DNA of 64,000 bases from Hanstruepera flava (lineage in GTDB: Bacteria > Bacteroidota > Bacteroidia > Flavobacteriales > Flavobacteriaceae): assembly GCF_023634025.1 (NCBI RefSeq), contig NZ_JALJCW010000001.1, positions 905,501 through 969,500 of the forward strand, given 5' to 3'. The position numbers and the translations under genes were made by a program. Below, piece after piece: positions 33,515-43,006 of this stretch (the first letter of the stretch is position 1; the number at the start of each line of letters is the position of its first letter). The notes beneath the pieces are model-generated. The model worked only from the letters and a program-made list of their open reading frames with translations. It was not told the DNA's origin and made no database searches.

Positions 33515-35886
33515 GATTTAATCGTTTCCATTAAATCATCATAGGTATAGTAGCTCTTGTCTGTTTTCCCTTTTGAATACAAAATGCTTACGCGAATTGC
33601 TTTAAGACCGGTAACCGCCTGAAGATCTTGAAGCTCAACTATTTCAATATCTGTATCAAGCATTTGCTTTGATTGTAAAAACTTGATGTAACGTAAATAT
33701 TCTATTTCATCTTGTTTATGCGAATACACAATAGTGATTTTCCCTTTTTGAGTAACGCGCTTTTTAGTGCCCTTAATAAAGGCTTTATCTACACGTTTTT
33801 TTACTATTTCGTAGCGCGCATTATAAGTTCCATCCACATCAAATTGTTTTTCATCCATTCTAAAACTAATAGACATTGGCCTGTTAAATACCAAAATCAT
33901 GGAAGCAACATCCAACGAAACCGGTAAGTTATGTCGCATTTGGTAATAAGCATTCTCCATTTCGCACATGGCCTGAAGCTGCCATAATCTTAAATTATAA
34001 AGATAAATTTCGTTAAATGTATCTTCTTTGGTAATAGATTGTCCAATGTACATGTTATGCTCAACACCATCGGTTTTAAAGCGCTCAAAAAAGTGTGGAT
34101 ACATCAACTGTGCGTCTGTTTGTTTTTCATCTAATAACGAAGCCATTTTTTCGTTAATACTTGTTATGGTATTATCAAAATCTTTACGATGCTCATAAAC
34201 TTCGTTCATACTACGATCAATATGCAAATAGTAATTACTTATAGCCAATTGAACCGTTTCCTGTTCTTTTAAATGATCTAATAGTGGATTTATATCCTGA
34301 TTAAAGAAGTTTAGAATTATTTGTTCGCTATCAACCTGAAAATTTTGTTCCAGCTTTAATGAATACTCGTCAATCTGATAAATAAACTGATCATAAATTG
34401 GCAATTGTTCCAATTCCCTTGCTTTTTCTAAAACTACTTTAGCCAATTTTAACTGCTCTAACAAATCTAATTTAGTGGCTTCATTTCTAGCATCAGAAGA
34501 ACCTTGTATATCTATTTGTCCATATAATGGGTAGACGTTATGAAAACTAATTTTCTTAAATACAGCCTTTTCGCCATTCAATTCATTTTTAATAAATCGC
34601 TTAGCTTCTTCTTCAAATCTCCAAAGTACACTTTCATGAATTGAGGTACACTCCTTTTGAATAATGGCTTTAATTAAATTGTCCTCTTCATCTTTTGAAC
34701 GCTCAACAGCTGCCACAATGTATGGCATAACATCAACCAATTTATTAGCATTAATGCTATTTAACACTTTTGGCTGATGGGAAACAAGTTCTAAAATTCC
34801 CATTAACCCATTCTCATTAGCTATTGGTGCAAAAATGGCACTTTTGATATTTTGGTCACGAAGTGATTTGATTTGTGGCGCCTCTCCTTTGGTTCTTTTA
34901 TCAATTTTTTCAACATCGGATATTGCCAAAAACTGTTTTTCTTTCAGAAGTTTGTTGTAAGACAATCTACATAACGCATTTTTACATGAAGCACTATCGC
35001 TTTCATTCAAAAGATAGCTTGTCATTCCAGCACCATAAACCCGTTCAAATATGTTTTCTCGAGCATTATAAACCGAAAATCCTACCTTGAGATCTTTAAG
35101 ACCCAAAAGCGATCTGAAAATCTCATGAAAGTCAACCATGAAATTTTCATCGTTTCGTTTATCTTGACCTATTAGTGTGGACTTAATATTTGAAATAGAT
35201 TGATCATCAGTAACATCAAAAATATTAGAAATCACAAAGCCTTTGAAAGTATAACTACCAGGTGGAAACTTTTCTTTCCACAAATCAATGTTTTCAAAAT
35301 TATCCAATAGTTCATAATAGTCATCTTCTGTAATAATCGGCGCTTTTTCATCTTTAATGATTTCTATGAAATCGGCATTATATAAAATTTTATAATACCT
35401 CAATACACCATTACTGTCAGGTATCTCATAATAAAGAGGGCGTTTAAAATTTAGGGTGTAACCATAGCTAAAATTCAAAATAGCCGTACATGCAAAAATA
35501 TACAAATCGTTTTCTGGCATATTTTTCATTTTCAAGTCAAAACCTTTACCAGCTATTTCAATAATTTTTTTAAATCGTTCTGAAGAATTGAATACTACGT
35601 CATGAAAGGGAATAGATGCCGTTTTAATCTCATTAAGCGTGAGTAATGGACTGAAGGCATCCTTAAGAATAACTTCTATTTCAGATTCATATTTTTTTAG
35701 AAGAGAGATATCTGAAAATCCATCACGAAGTATAGGGTTTTCTTCAACCAAGCTTAAAACGCGTTTGGCTTGAGAAGCAAAGATTTCATTCTCACTTTTG
35801 GCAAGATCTTCATACTGCTTTAAATACTTATCAAAACTGACAAGAAATTTAAAAGGAGCTTCATTAATGGTGTTGATATCACTCAT
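33511..35886 (-). CDS. GAF domain-containing protein, large, otherwise uncharacterised
   Basis: A 791-residue protein without signal peptide or clear membrane span. A GAF-type sensor region is visible around residues 250-395 (SLLGLKDLKVGFSVYNAREN and IKSAIFAPIANENGLMGILE, then VVAAVERSKDEED). The N-terminal about 220 residues and the C-terminal about 390 residues, mostly helical with a late ending of small strands, match no family I recognise. GAF folds can bind cyclic nucleotides, haem or other small ligands; which one is unknown. It is tail to tail with the HD/PycTM-type gene, overlapping by 4 bp, and separated from the amylase operon by a terminator. Confidence 0.72.
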   Translation of the reverse strand: MSDINTINEAPFKFLVSFDKYLKQYEDLAKSENEIFASQAKRVLSLVEENPILRDGFSDISLLKKYESEIEVILKDAFSPLLTLNEIKTASIPFHDVVFNSSERFKKIIEIAGKGFDLKMKNMPENDLYIFACTAILNFSYGYTLNFKRPLYYEIPDSNGVLRYYKILYNADFIEIIKDEKAPIITEDDYYELLDNFENIDLWKEKFPPGSYTFKGFVISNIFDVTDDQSISNIKSTLIGQDKRNDENFMVDFHEIFRSLLGLKDLKVGFSVYNARENIFERVYGAGMTSYLLNESDSASCKNALCRLSYNKLLKEKQFLAISDVEKIDKRTKGEAPQIKSLRDQNIKSAIFAPIANENGLMGILELVSHQPKVLNSINANKLVDVMPYIVAAVERSKDEEDNLIKAIIQKECTSIHESVLWRFEEEAKRFIKNELNGEKAVFKKISFHNVYPLYGQIDIQGSSDARNEATKLDLLEQLKLAKVVLEKARELEQLPIYDQFIYQIDEYSLKLEQNFQVDSEQIILNFFNQDINPLLDHLKEQETVQLAISNYYLHIDRSMNEVYEHRKDFDNTITSINEKMASLLDEKQTDAQLMYPHFFERFKTDGVEHNMYIGQSITKEDTFNEIYLYNLRLWQLQAMCEMENAYYQMRHNLPVSLDVASMILVFNRPMSISFRMDEKQFDVDGTYNARYEIVKKRVDKAFIKGTKKRVTQKGKITIVYSHKQDEIEYLRYIKFLQSKQMLDTDIEIVELQDLQAVTGLKAIRVSILYSKGKTDKSYYTYDDLMETIKS

Positions 35887-35965
35887 AAGGTTACAATTAT
35901 TGGTACAAATTTACAAATAATTACATTGGTCGTGATTTTATAATATTTCTAACATGAGTTATCAA

Positions 35966-35995
35966 TTAAAAAAGCCTTAACAATTGTTAAGGCTT
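35966..35995 (-). terminator. Terminator of the amylase operon
   Basis: A perfect 24-bp palindrome AAGCCTTAACAA/TTGTTAAGGCTT at 35972-35995 is followed on the minus strand by a T-run (35971-35966). It lies 26 bp after the end of the last amylase-locus gene and before the GAF gene. Confidence 0.75.
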
Positions 35996-36021
35996 AAAAT
36001 ACATTATGGATGTACTGTAAA

Positions 36022-37458
36022 TTACTTTACTAACAACTTATAAGCCCAAGGCTCTAATTCTATTTTTGAATTTGCATCAACTTCAGAATTGCTCATATAA
36101 TCTGTATAGATTCCTTCTTGTGCTAAATTAATTTCTAGTTTCTCGTTTGAAAAATTTCCGATATAAATCAATTCGTTTCCATCTTTCGTTCTTTTAAAAG
36201 TTAGAACTTTCTCATTACCAGAATTAATTCTTTCATAATCAGCTGGATTCTTCCCACCGTGCAACGCAGGATTGGTATTCTTAAGCTTTCCTAATTTCTC
36301 CAAAACAGGCCATACTTTACCTTTAGTTTTTGGGATTTGATCTTTTTCAAAGAATTTTAACTGATGACTTAAATCATACTCCTGCCCAGAATAGATTAAA
36401 GGCATACCTGGTATAGCATAACTCAATGCTAAAACTGATTCGGAAGCATCACCGTAACGATCGGTAACAATACCATTCCATGAGTTTTCGTCATGGTTGG
36501 TTACAAAATTCATGATGATATCATCTTTTTCATAAGCTGTATTAATATAGCTTATTAAGCTATCAAATTCTCTAACTGGCTTATGTCCTTTTGTAATGTC
36601 TTTCATTAGGTGGTGGAACTTCCAGCCATATTCCATTTCAAACAAATCGGAACCTTTCATGAACTTTGGATCATCATTTTCACCTAACATAAATACATTA
36701 CGCTCTGCTCTTAACTTGGCAATTGCACGTTGCCAGAAATCAACAGGAGTTGGCTCAATGTGGTCGCATCTAAAACCATCTACTTTTTCTTCTTTTACCC
36801 AATACATCATATCCTCTATCATTTTATTTTGCATATCCATATTGGTATAATCCAATTGAGCAACATCGCCCCAGCCTTTTGAAGTACCATCTGGGTTTAA
36901 TGGATCTGTGATTTCTCCTTTATCATTTTTTACATAGTACTCTGGATGATCTGTTATCCAAACATGGTCCCAGCCTGTGTGATTAGGTACCCAATCTAAA
37001 ATTACATAAATACCATTATCATGAGCCGTTTTAACAAGTTCTCTAAAATCCTCAATGGTTCCAAACTCTGGATTCACTTTTGTGTAATCACTCACAGCGT
37101 AATAACTTCCAAGCATTTTGGCGCGTTCCGCTTCATCTTCAATTTTATAGGCAAAATCGCCACCTGTTGCTTTTCGCTTGGTTTCAGAAATTGGATTGAT
37201 AGGCATAAGCCATATAATTTTCACTCCTAAATCCCTTAATTGTGGGATGTCTTTGGTGAACTCATCAAAAGTTCCTGCTTCAGAATACTGACGTATATTA
37301 GCTTCATAAATTACTGCTGATTCTAAAATATCATCGTTTATTGGTTGAATTTCAGATGGTGTTTCAACTGTAACTTCTTCTTCCATTTGGGTTTCTTTTT
37401 CTTTTTTACAAGAAACCAAACTTAAAATCGTTATTAAGAAAATCGCTGTCTTTTTCAT
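36022..37458 (-). CDS. GH13 alpha-amylase-family lipoprotein
   Basis: A 478-residue lipoprotein (signal with LSLVSC, Cys at about residue 17) with a GH13 barrel. Catalytic residues are visible: nucleophile in DGFRCDHIEP (about 227-236), acid/base in FMLGENDD (about 252-259) and the third Asp in FVTNHDENSW (about 316-325). Region I DWVPNHTGWDH (about 155-165) is normal. It probably cuts alpha-1,4-glucans or maltodextrins on the periplasmic or outer-membrane surface. It is the last gene of the minus-strand catabolic run, 2 bp after the GH31 fusion, and is followed by a clear terminator. Subfamily not determined. Confidence 0.9.
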   Translation of the reverse strand: MKKTAIFLITILSLVSCKKEKETQMEEEVTVETPSEIQPINDDILESAVIYEANIRQYSEAGTFDEFTKDIPQLRDLGVKIIWLMPINPISETKRKATGGDFAYKIEDEAERAKMLGSYYAVSDYTKVNPEFGTIEDFRELVKTAHDNGIYVILDWVPNHTGWDHVWITDHPEYYVKNDKGEITDPLNPDGTSKGWGDVAQLDYTNMDMQNKMIEDMMYWVKEEKVDGFRCDHIEPTPVDFWQRAIAKLRAERNVFMLGENDDPKFMKGSDLFEMEYGWKFHHLMKDITKGHKPVREFDSLISYINTAYEKDDIIMNFVTNHDENSWNGIVTDRYGDASESVLALSYAIPGMPLIYSGQEYDLSHQLKFFEKDQIPKTKGKVWPVLEKLGKLKNTNPALHGGKNPADYERINSGNEKVLTFKRTKDGNELIYIGNFSNEKLEINLAQEGIYTDYMSNSEVDANSKIELEPWAYKLLVK

Positions 37459-37460
37459 AG

Positions 37461-40400
37461 TTAGTTTTTAAAATTAATTTTTACTTCTGCCTCTTTTGCT
37501 GTATTCCAGCTCACTGGAATAGTTACTTGTTTAGTATTTATATTAAAATCGTATTGGCTTTTTTTGCCATTTATTTTTACGTTTTTAGGCTCACGTTCTA
37601 TATTGTGAACAATAAGGTTAACCTCTTTTGTATTCGTTGAATAATTAGTTCCTGTTTCGGCTTCAAATTCTATTTCTAAACAGTTACTTTCCATTTCTGC
37701 CTCAAATTCAAGTAACTCAAACATACCTTTTTCAAATGCATTTGGTGTTAATCCATCATCGTTATAAACTTGTCGCTCACTTTCTGTTACTGATGCATCA
37801 TGGTAATAATGCAATTGGAAAGTATTGAGGTTATAGTCATCTGTTGTTTGAACCAGATTTGCCATTGGTATAAAGGCACCTGCTCTTACAAAAGTTGGGA
37901 TTGACGAAATAGTAGTAGCAACAGTTTTAGTTTGCCCGCCTTCAACTTTTGTGTCGGTATAAAAATCAAACCACACATTATCTTTTGGAAAATACGCCTG
38001 TTTTTCTGTGACTTCCGGATTTACTATAGGTGTAACTAAAAAATCGTTACCCCAAAAATAGGTTTGAGCATTCACTAACTGACTTTCATTTTCAGGTTCT
38101 TCAAAAAACAATGGCCGCATGAAAGGTGTCCCTTTTTGATTGTTTTCAAAAGCTAATGAATAGTTGTATGGTAATAACCTATATCTTAATTCTATAGCTT
38201 GTTTAGCTAATTGCTTTGTTTTTTCTTCTCTAAAAACAGGCTCGCTTGGCACTTCTTCTTGAGCATGAGGTCTGTAAATTGGCTGAAAAACGCCATACTG
38301 TAGCCAACGCGTGTAGAGTTCATCGTCTAAATTGGCACCAGCAAATCCGCCTAAATCAGAATGCATATAAGCAAGGCCTTGCATAGCCATTTGCATGGCA
38401 ATTTCGGTTTGGCTTTGTAAACCGCCCCAAGTTCTATTGACATCACCAGACCACGGAATCAACCCAAAACGTTGTGAACCTGATGAACCTGAACGCATTA
38501 AAATAAATGGTCTTTGGTTTGGGAAATCGTTTTTATAGCCTTCATAAACTAATTTAGCCCAATCGTGACCATAAGTATTATGAACCTCATCGGCAGTTCC
38601 TGTTGCATGTTGTACCCAAGTAGGGTGTACTTCTGGTTCGCCTAAATCGCCCCAAATGCCTTTCACACCCATTTCTGCAAGTTCTTTATAAATGTTCCAA
38701 AACCACTTTTTACCTTCTGGTTTATACACATCTATTAAGCCTGTATTGCCAAAATAAAAATCATATCGAGCAGGATTGCCAACGGAATCTTTTGCTAAAA
38801 CACTTTTCGCTACGGCATCGTCCCAACGTTTAGAAGTGGTTAGTACAAATGGTTCAGTTACCAATACAGTTTTTACACCTTTGTCCTCCAACTCTTTTAT
38901 CATTTGTTTCGGATTTGGAAAAGAGTCTCTATAAAACTCTAAATTCCCCATATGACCTTGAATATCCTTTCCAAACCAATATATATCTATTATAACTGCA
39001 TCAACCGGAATGGCCTCCTCTTTAAATTTGCCAATTGTTTCTTCAACTTCTTTTTGGGAATGATAGCCAAAACGGCTTGAAAAATTGCCAAAAACCCAAC
39101 GTGGTGGTAATGGCTGTTTTCCAGTTAAATCAGTGTAATTATGAATTAAATCAAACCATGAATCTCCAGCGATAACTTGATAGGTTTTTCTACCAGAAAT
39201 GGTTTGATAAGTTAATGTATTGTCTTGGTTACTATCCAAATCCAAATAGCCTATTGGCGCATTGTCAAAATGTAACATGTATTGATTTGAAGAGATTGCA
39301 ATTGGCATGGTGTAATTCATCAATTCACTTTCGGTTTCGTAACCATAGTGTGCCTTATTGTATAGTTGTAGTCTGTGTCCACGTCTATTCATTCCTAAAG
39401 CTCTCGCACCACCACCATATAGTATTTCATCATCGGTTAATTCAAAGTCAAGGTTTTCAAAATCATCCGTTTTGTAATAGCCATTTTTTTCTTCAGTCAG
39501 CTTTTCGCCTTTATACCAATAGGAAATATTGAACGGTTTTTTGTTGACTTTTACAGTAAAATCTTCTGTTTTAAAAATGACTTGATTATCATCTTCAGAA
39601 AAATCTACAACCTTGACTGTATTGTTTAAAACAACTGCATGAGAATTAGGATTGTGTTTTTCACCATTAGGAAGAAAAGTAGTTTCTACAATTTTTGGTG
39701 AGTAAAATTTAGTGATATATTTCCCGTCTGAAACCACAATTTGCAACTCATTATTTTTAGTAATTGTAGCACTTAAGAAGTCTCTTTCTTTAAGTTTTTC
39801 TGAAAACAGCCACGAAATGGTTTCTTCAAAATTTTCTCGCCAAAGAGTTTCGTTATGCTTTCCTTCTGGAACAACTTTAGATTTTATGTTTTCTGATGGA
39901 AAGCCATTTTCTGTTAGAACTGAAACCATATGGTTCATATCTTTAACCGTCTGGCTTATCTCATCGAAACGCACATTTTCTCCTTCTTTACCACCAGCCA
40001 AAAAGTACATTTTGGTGTCTTGAAGATTTGCATTCTCTTGTGAAAAGTCATTTACTTGTGGCGCAAACCAAAATGCTGGTGAGTATACCCCAATTTTGCC
40101 AAAAACTTCAGGATACTTTAATGCCGCATAATGGGAAATCAAGCCACCCATAGAGCTTCCGATAATTGCTGTGCTTTCTTTGCCTTTTAGGGTATTGTAA
40201 TTGCTATCGATGTAAGGTTTTAATGTATAAACCAAAAATTCTAAATAGGCATCGCCTTCGCCACCACCATACTTTTCATTTACCCAAGGCGAATATTCAT
40301 CTAAACGCTTATCCTTTCCGTTGTCAACACCTACGACAATGAGTTTTAACTGTTTCTCTTTAAAAAGTTTATTTAATGTTTCGTCTACTTCCCATTCGTT

Positions 40401-40952
40401 TGAAAAAGAGGATGTTTTTTTATCGAACAAATTTTCTCCATCGTGCATATACACCACAGGATAAGACTCTTTTGATGAGTGATAATCTGGAGGCAAATAC
40501 ACCCAAACACGTCGTGTTCTGTTTAGTTGAGGAATTTGAAAATCTTCAGATAAAACACTAACATTTTTTGCTGTAGTTGAAGGAGTTTCAGTTTTAAAAT
40601 TGTTAGTCCAACCTGCTATTTTAACTTTTACAGTGTCATTAGGAACTTCAAAATTGTGGGTGCGGTTTTCCACACTTAAACCATTGGCATCAGACTCTAC
40701 GGAATCCCATGAACCTTGAGTAAATTTGAATAAAATTAAATTTTCTGCCTTTGGAAGTGTAATAGAATACACGCCATCTTTTTCTTGGAGTTTATAGCTT
40801 TCATTGCCACCTGACCAACCTTCAAAGTTTCCAGAAGTATATATCCCTTTTTCGGCATCATGAATTTCTGGTAATTCATCAATCACAAAAGTAACTTGTG
40901 CATTTACTGCTTGAAATAGAAAGAAAAATAGTATGTATTTAATTTGCTTCAT
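37461..40952 (-). CDS. Three-domain fusion: carbohydrate-binding module, esterase, GH31 alpha-glucosidase
   Basis: A 1163-residue exported protein with signal peptide MKQIKYILFFFLFQAVNAQ. About 20-120: CBM20/48-like sandwich (GIYTSGNFEGWSGGNESYKL). About 130-390: esterase of the enterochelin-esterase type (RTRRVWVYLPPDY, VVYMHDGENLFD, nucleophile IIGSSMGGLISH near 266, His in PEGKHNETLW near 365). About 480-1100: GH31 with PRWVFGNFSSRFGYHSQKEV, nucleophile GIWGDLGEPE (near 768) and acid WSGDVNRTWGG (near 836). It should release glucose from the ends of maltodextrins and perhaps remove acyl groups. The 65-bp space to the upstream amylase holds a palindromic repeat. The order of domains is clear; the esterase substrate is unknown. 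Confidence 0.88.
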   Translation of the reverse strand: MKQIKYILFFFLFQAVNAQVTFVIDELPEIHDAEKGIYTSGNFEGWSGGNESYKLQEKDGVYSITLPKAENLILFKFTQGSWDSVESDANGLSVENRTHNFEVPNDTVKVKIAGWTNNFKTETPSTTAKNVSVLSEDFQIPQLNRTRRVWVYLPPDYHSSKESYPVVYMHDGENLFDKKTSSFSNEWEVDETLNKLFKEKQLKLIVVGVDNGKDKRLDEYSPWVNEKYGGGEGDAYLEFLVYTLKPYIDSNYNTLKGKESTAIIGSSMGGLISHYAALKYPEVFGKIGVYSPAFWFAPQVNDFSQENANLQDTKMYFLAGGKEGENVRFDEISQTVKDMNHMVSVLTENGFPSENIKSKVVPEGKHNETLWRENFEETISWLFSEKLKERDFLSATITKNNELQIVVSDGKYITKFYSPKIVETTFLPNGEKHNPNSHAVVLNNTVKVVDFSEDDNQVIFKTEDFTVKVNKKPFNISYWYKGEKLTEEKNGYYKTDDFENLDFELTDDEILYGGGARALGMNRRGHRLQLYNKAHYGYETESELMNYTMPIAISSNQYMLHFDNAPIGYLDLDSNQDNTLTYQTISGRKTYQVIAGDSWFDLIHNYTDLTGKQPLPPRWVFGNFSSRFGYHSQKEVEETIGKFKEEAIPVDAVIIDIYWFGKDIQGHMGNLEFYRDSFPNPKQMIKELEDKGVKTVLVTEPFVLTTSKRWDDAVAKSVLAKDSVGNPARYDFYFGNTGLIDVYKPEGKKWFWNIYKELAEMGVKGIWGDLGEPEVHPTWVQHATGTADEVHNTYGHDWAKLVYEGYKNDFPNQRPFILMRSGSSGSQRFGLIPWSGDVNRTWGGLQSQTEIAMQMAMQGLAYMHSDLGGFAGANLDDELYTRWLQYGVFQPIYRPHAQEEVPSEPVFREEKTKQLAKQAIELRYRLLPYNYSLAFENNQKGTPFMRPLFFEEPENESQLVNAQTYFWGNDFLVTPIVNPEVTEKQAYFPKDNVWFDFYTDTKVEGGQTKTVATTISSIPTFVRAGAFIPMANLVQTTDDYNLNTFQLHYYHDASVTESERQVYNDDGLTPNAFEKGMFELLEFEAEMESNCLEIEFEAETGTNYSTNTKEVNLIVHNIEREPKNVKINGKKSQYDFNINTKQVTIPVSWNTAKEAEVKINFKN

Positions 40953-40989
40953 TTGAATTTACTTCTCACTTTTTATATCAATTTTTAAG

Positions 40990-41015
40990 ACTTCTCGACT
41001 GCGCTCGAAGTGACA
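40990..41015. repeat. REP-like palindromic unit inside the amylase operon
   Basis: ACTTCTCGACTGCGCTCGAA-GTGACA, with an imperfect inverted structure (ACTTC...GAAGT), lies between the GH13 and GH31 genes. Same family as 4779-4856 and 17871-17893. It may shape the stability of the mRNA between the two genes. Confidence 0.65.
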
Positions 41016-41017
41016 TG

Positions 41018-43003
41018 TTATTTTGTTTTTGTGGTTAATAGTGTTGCGCCTTTTCTGTTTAACGTTATAGCATCTTTCCAAAGGATTTTTTCACCTGTTA
41101 CAATGTTCTTTAATTCTTTCCCATCAAGACCTATTTCCGCATAACGTTTTAAATCTATTGTTATAGGTTCTTCGTTTTTATTTAAAATTAGAACAACGGT
41201 TTCTCCATCAATTACCCTAAATAAAAAGTACGTTCCCAAAAATGGTGCAAAGTGAACAGTTTTTCCTTCGTGAATGGCTTTGCTGTTTTTTCTGTAATTA
41301 AGTACTGTACTTAAAAAAGACTGCATGTCTTTTTGCTCATTGGTTAAGCCATCTCCTGTAAATGCATTGATTGTATCGCCTTGCCAGCCACCAGGAAAAT
41401 CGGTTCTAATTAGCCCATGATCACCTGGTTTTTCAAAATCGTTCATGAGAATTTCCGTTCCATAATAAATTTGTGGAATACGTGGTAAGGTTAATACTGT
41501 AGCCAAAGCCATTTTAGTATTTGGTATATTACCATTTAGTTGCGTGAATATCCGACTCATATCATGATTATCTGGAAATATCATGATGTCTTTTGGTGAG
41601 ACATAATGGAAGTCGTTTGCCAACCCTTCATAAATTTTGACCAAACCTTCATCCCAAGATTCATTTTTATTTAAAGCATCTACAATATTTTTTTGCATAG
41701 CAAAATCCATAGGTGATTTTAAATTAGAATCGTATCCATCTTTATTTTTAGCACCTTCTTGCCAATAACCAATTAGCAATGGGTTTAGGCTCCATTCTTC
41801 GCCAACTATTGAAAAATTAGGATACTCATTCATGATAGCGCCAGCCCAATCACTCATAAACTCTTTATCAGGATATGGATATGTATCTTGACGTATTCCA
41901 TCTAAATTAGCAGTTTCTACCCACCAAATACTATTTTGAATAAGGTATTTTGCCATAAAAGGATTACGCTGATTTAAGTCAGGCATTGTTGGTACAAACC
42001 AACCTTCGCTCATGTATTTTTTATCATATTTAGACGCATAGCTATCTTGATTAGTGGTTCTTCGATGATTAGAATTTGTGAAATATTGGCTCATTCTCTC
42101 TCTATCATAATCGCCATTTTCTTTTCGCATTTCCTCTAAAGGAACAGGTAAGCTTTCGTATGTTTCCTGTAAATTTAACCAATCGCTAAAAGGTAAATCT
42201 TTCATCCACCAATGATAGACTCCACAGTGGTTAGCCACTTGATCCATAATCAATTTTATTCCTTTTTCTTTACCTTTTTGAGAAAGTTCGAGGTATTCTT
42301 CCATGGTTCCAAAACGTGGGTCAATTTCATAGAAATTGGTCATAGCATATCCATGATAAGAAGCTTCATACATATCATTGGTAAGCAATGGACAAGGCCA
42401 AATAGCTGTAAAGCCCATCTCTGAAATGTAATCGAGATTATTGGTAATACCTTGTATGTCGCCACCATGTCTGGCGTAATCATCTGCTCTGTCGATTCTT
42501 TTTTCGTTTAGGCTTTCAAATGTGTCATTTTCTGGATTTGCATTAGCAAAACGGTCTGGTGTAATTAAATAGATAGCATCTGAACTGTTAAAGCCAACAT
42601 AATCCTCTGGTTTTTTAGCTCTACTTTTTAACTCGTAGGTGTGTTTAAGTTCTTCTCCGTTTTCTAATTTAAAAACAATATCAAATTTTCCAGATTCTGT
42701 AGTCTCTGATATTGTGAGGTCTATAAATAAATAGTTTGGACTATCTGCTTTATGTACTTTATTGATTGTAACTCCAGAATAAGACATTTCTGGCGAAGTC
42801 GCTCCAATACCTTCATGATGAACTAATAACTGTAACTCGTTATTCTTCATCCCAACCCACCAATTTGGTGGTTCTACATAGGCTAATTTTTCGTTTGAAA
42901 CAACTACGTTTTCTTCCAGCTGAAAAGTCTCTTGTTTTTCTTGTTTACAAGTAAAAAAACTAACGGCGAGCAAAAGAATAAATATGGCTTTTACAACTTT
43001 CAT
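41018..43003 (-). CDS. GH13 neopullulanase/cyclomaltodextrinase-like lipoprotein (SusA-like)
   Basis: A 661-residue lipoprotein (lipobox SFFTC, Cys about residue 19). N-terminal beta domain of the cyclomaltodextrinase type (about 25-125: PPNWWVGMKNNELQLLVHHE), GH13 barrel (about 140-560) with nucleophile DGIRQDTYPYPD (about 367-378), acid/base VGEEWSLNP (about 400-408) and FPDNHDMSRIF (about 475-485), then a C-terminal sandwich (about 575-661). This is the SusA-type layout for periplasmic hydrolysis of maltodextrins, cyclodextrins or pullulan. It is 3 bp after the GH65 gene. Confidence 0.92.
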   Translation of the reverse strand: MKVVKAIFILLLAVSFFTCKQEKQETFQLEENVVVSNEKLAYVEPPNWWVGMKNNELQLLVHHEGIGATSPEMSYSGVTINKVHKADSPNYLFIDLTISETTESGKFDIVFKLENGEELKHTYELKSRAKKPEDYVGFNSSDAIYLITPDRFANANPENDTFESLNEKRIDRADDYARHGGDIQGITNNLDYISEMGFTAIWPCPLLTNDMYEASYHGYAMTNFYEIDPRFGTMEEYLELSQKGKEKGIKLIMDQVANHCGVYHWWMKDLPFSDWLNLQETYESLPVPLEEMRKENGDYDRERMSQYFTNSNHRRTTNQDSYASKYDKKYMSEGWFVPTMPDLNQRNPFMAKYLIQNSIWWVETANLDGIRQDTYPYPDKEFMSDWAGAIMNEYPNFSIVGEEWSLNPLLIGYWQEGAKNKDGYDSNLKSPMDFAMQKNIVDALNKNESWDEGLVKIYEGLANDFHYVSPKDIMIFPDNHDMSRIFTQLNGNIPNTKMALATVLTLPRIPQIYYGTEILMNDFEKPGDHGLIRTDFPGGWQGDTINAFTGDGLTNEQKDMQSFLSTVLNYRKNSKAIHEGKTVHFAPFLGTYFLFRVIDGETVVLILNKNEEPITIDLKRYAEIGLDGKELKNIVTGEKILWKDAITLNRKGATLLTTKTK

Positions 43004-43006
43004 AAC

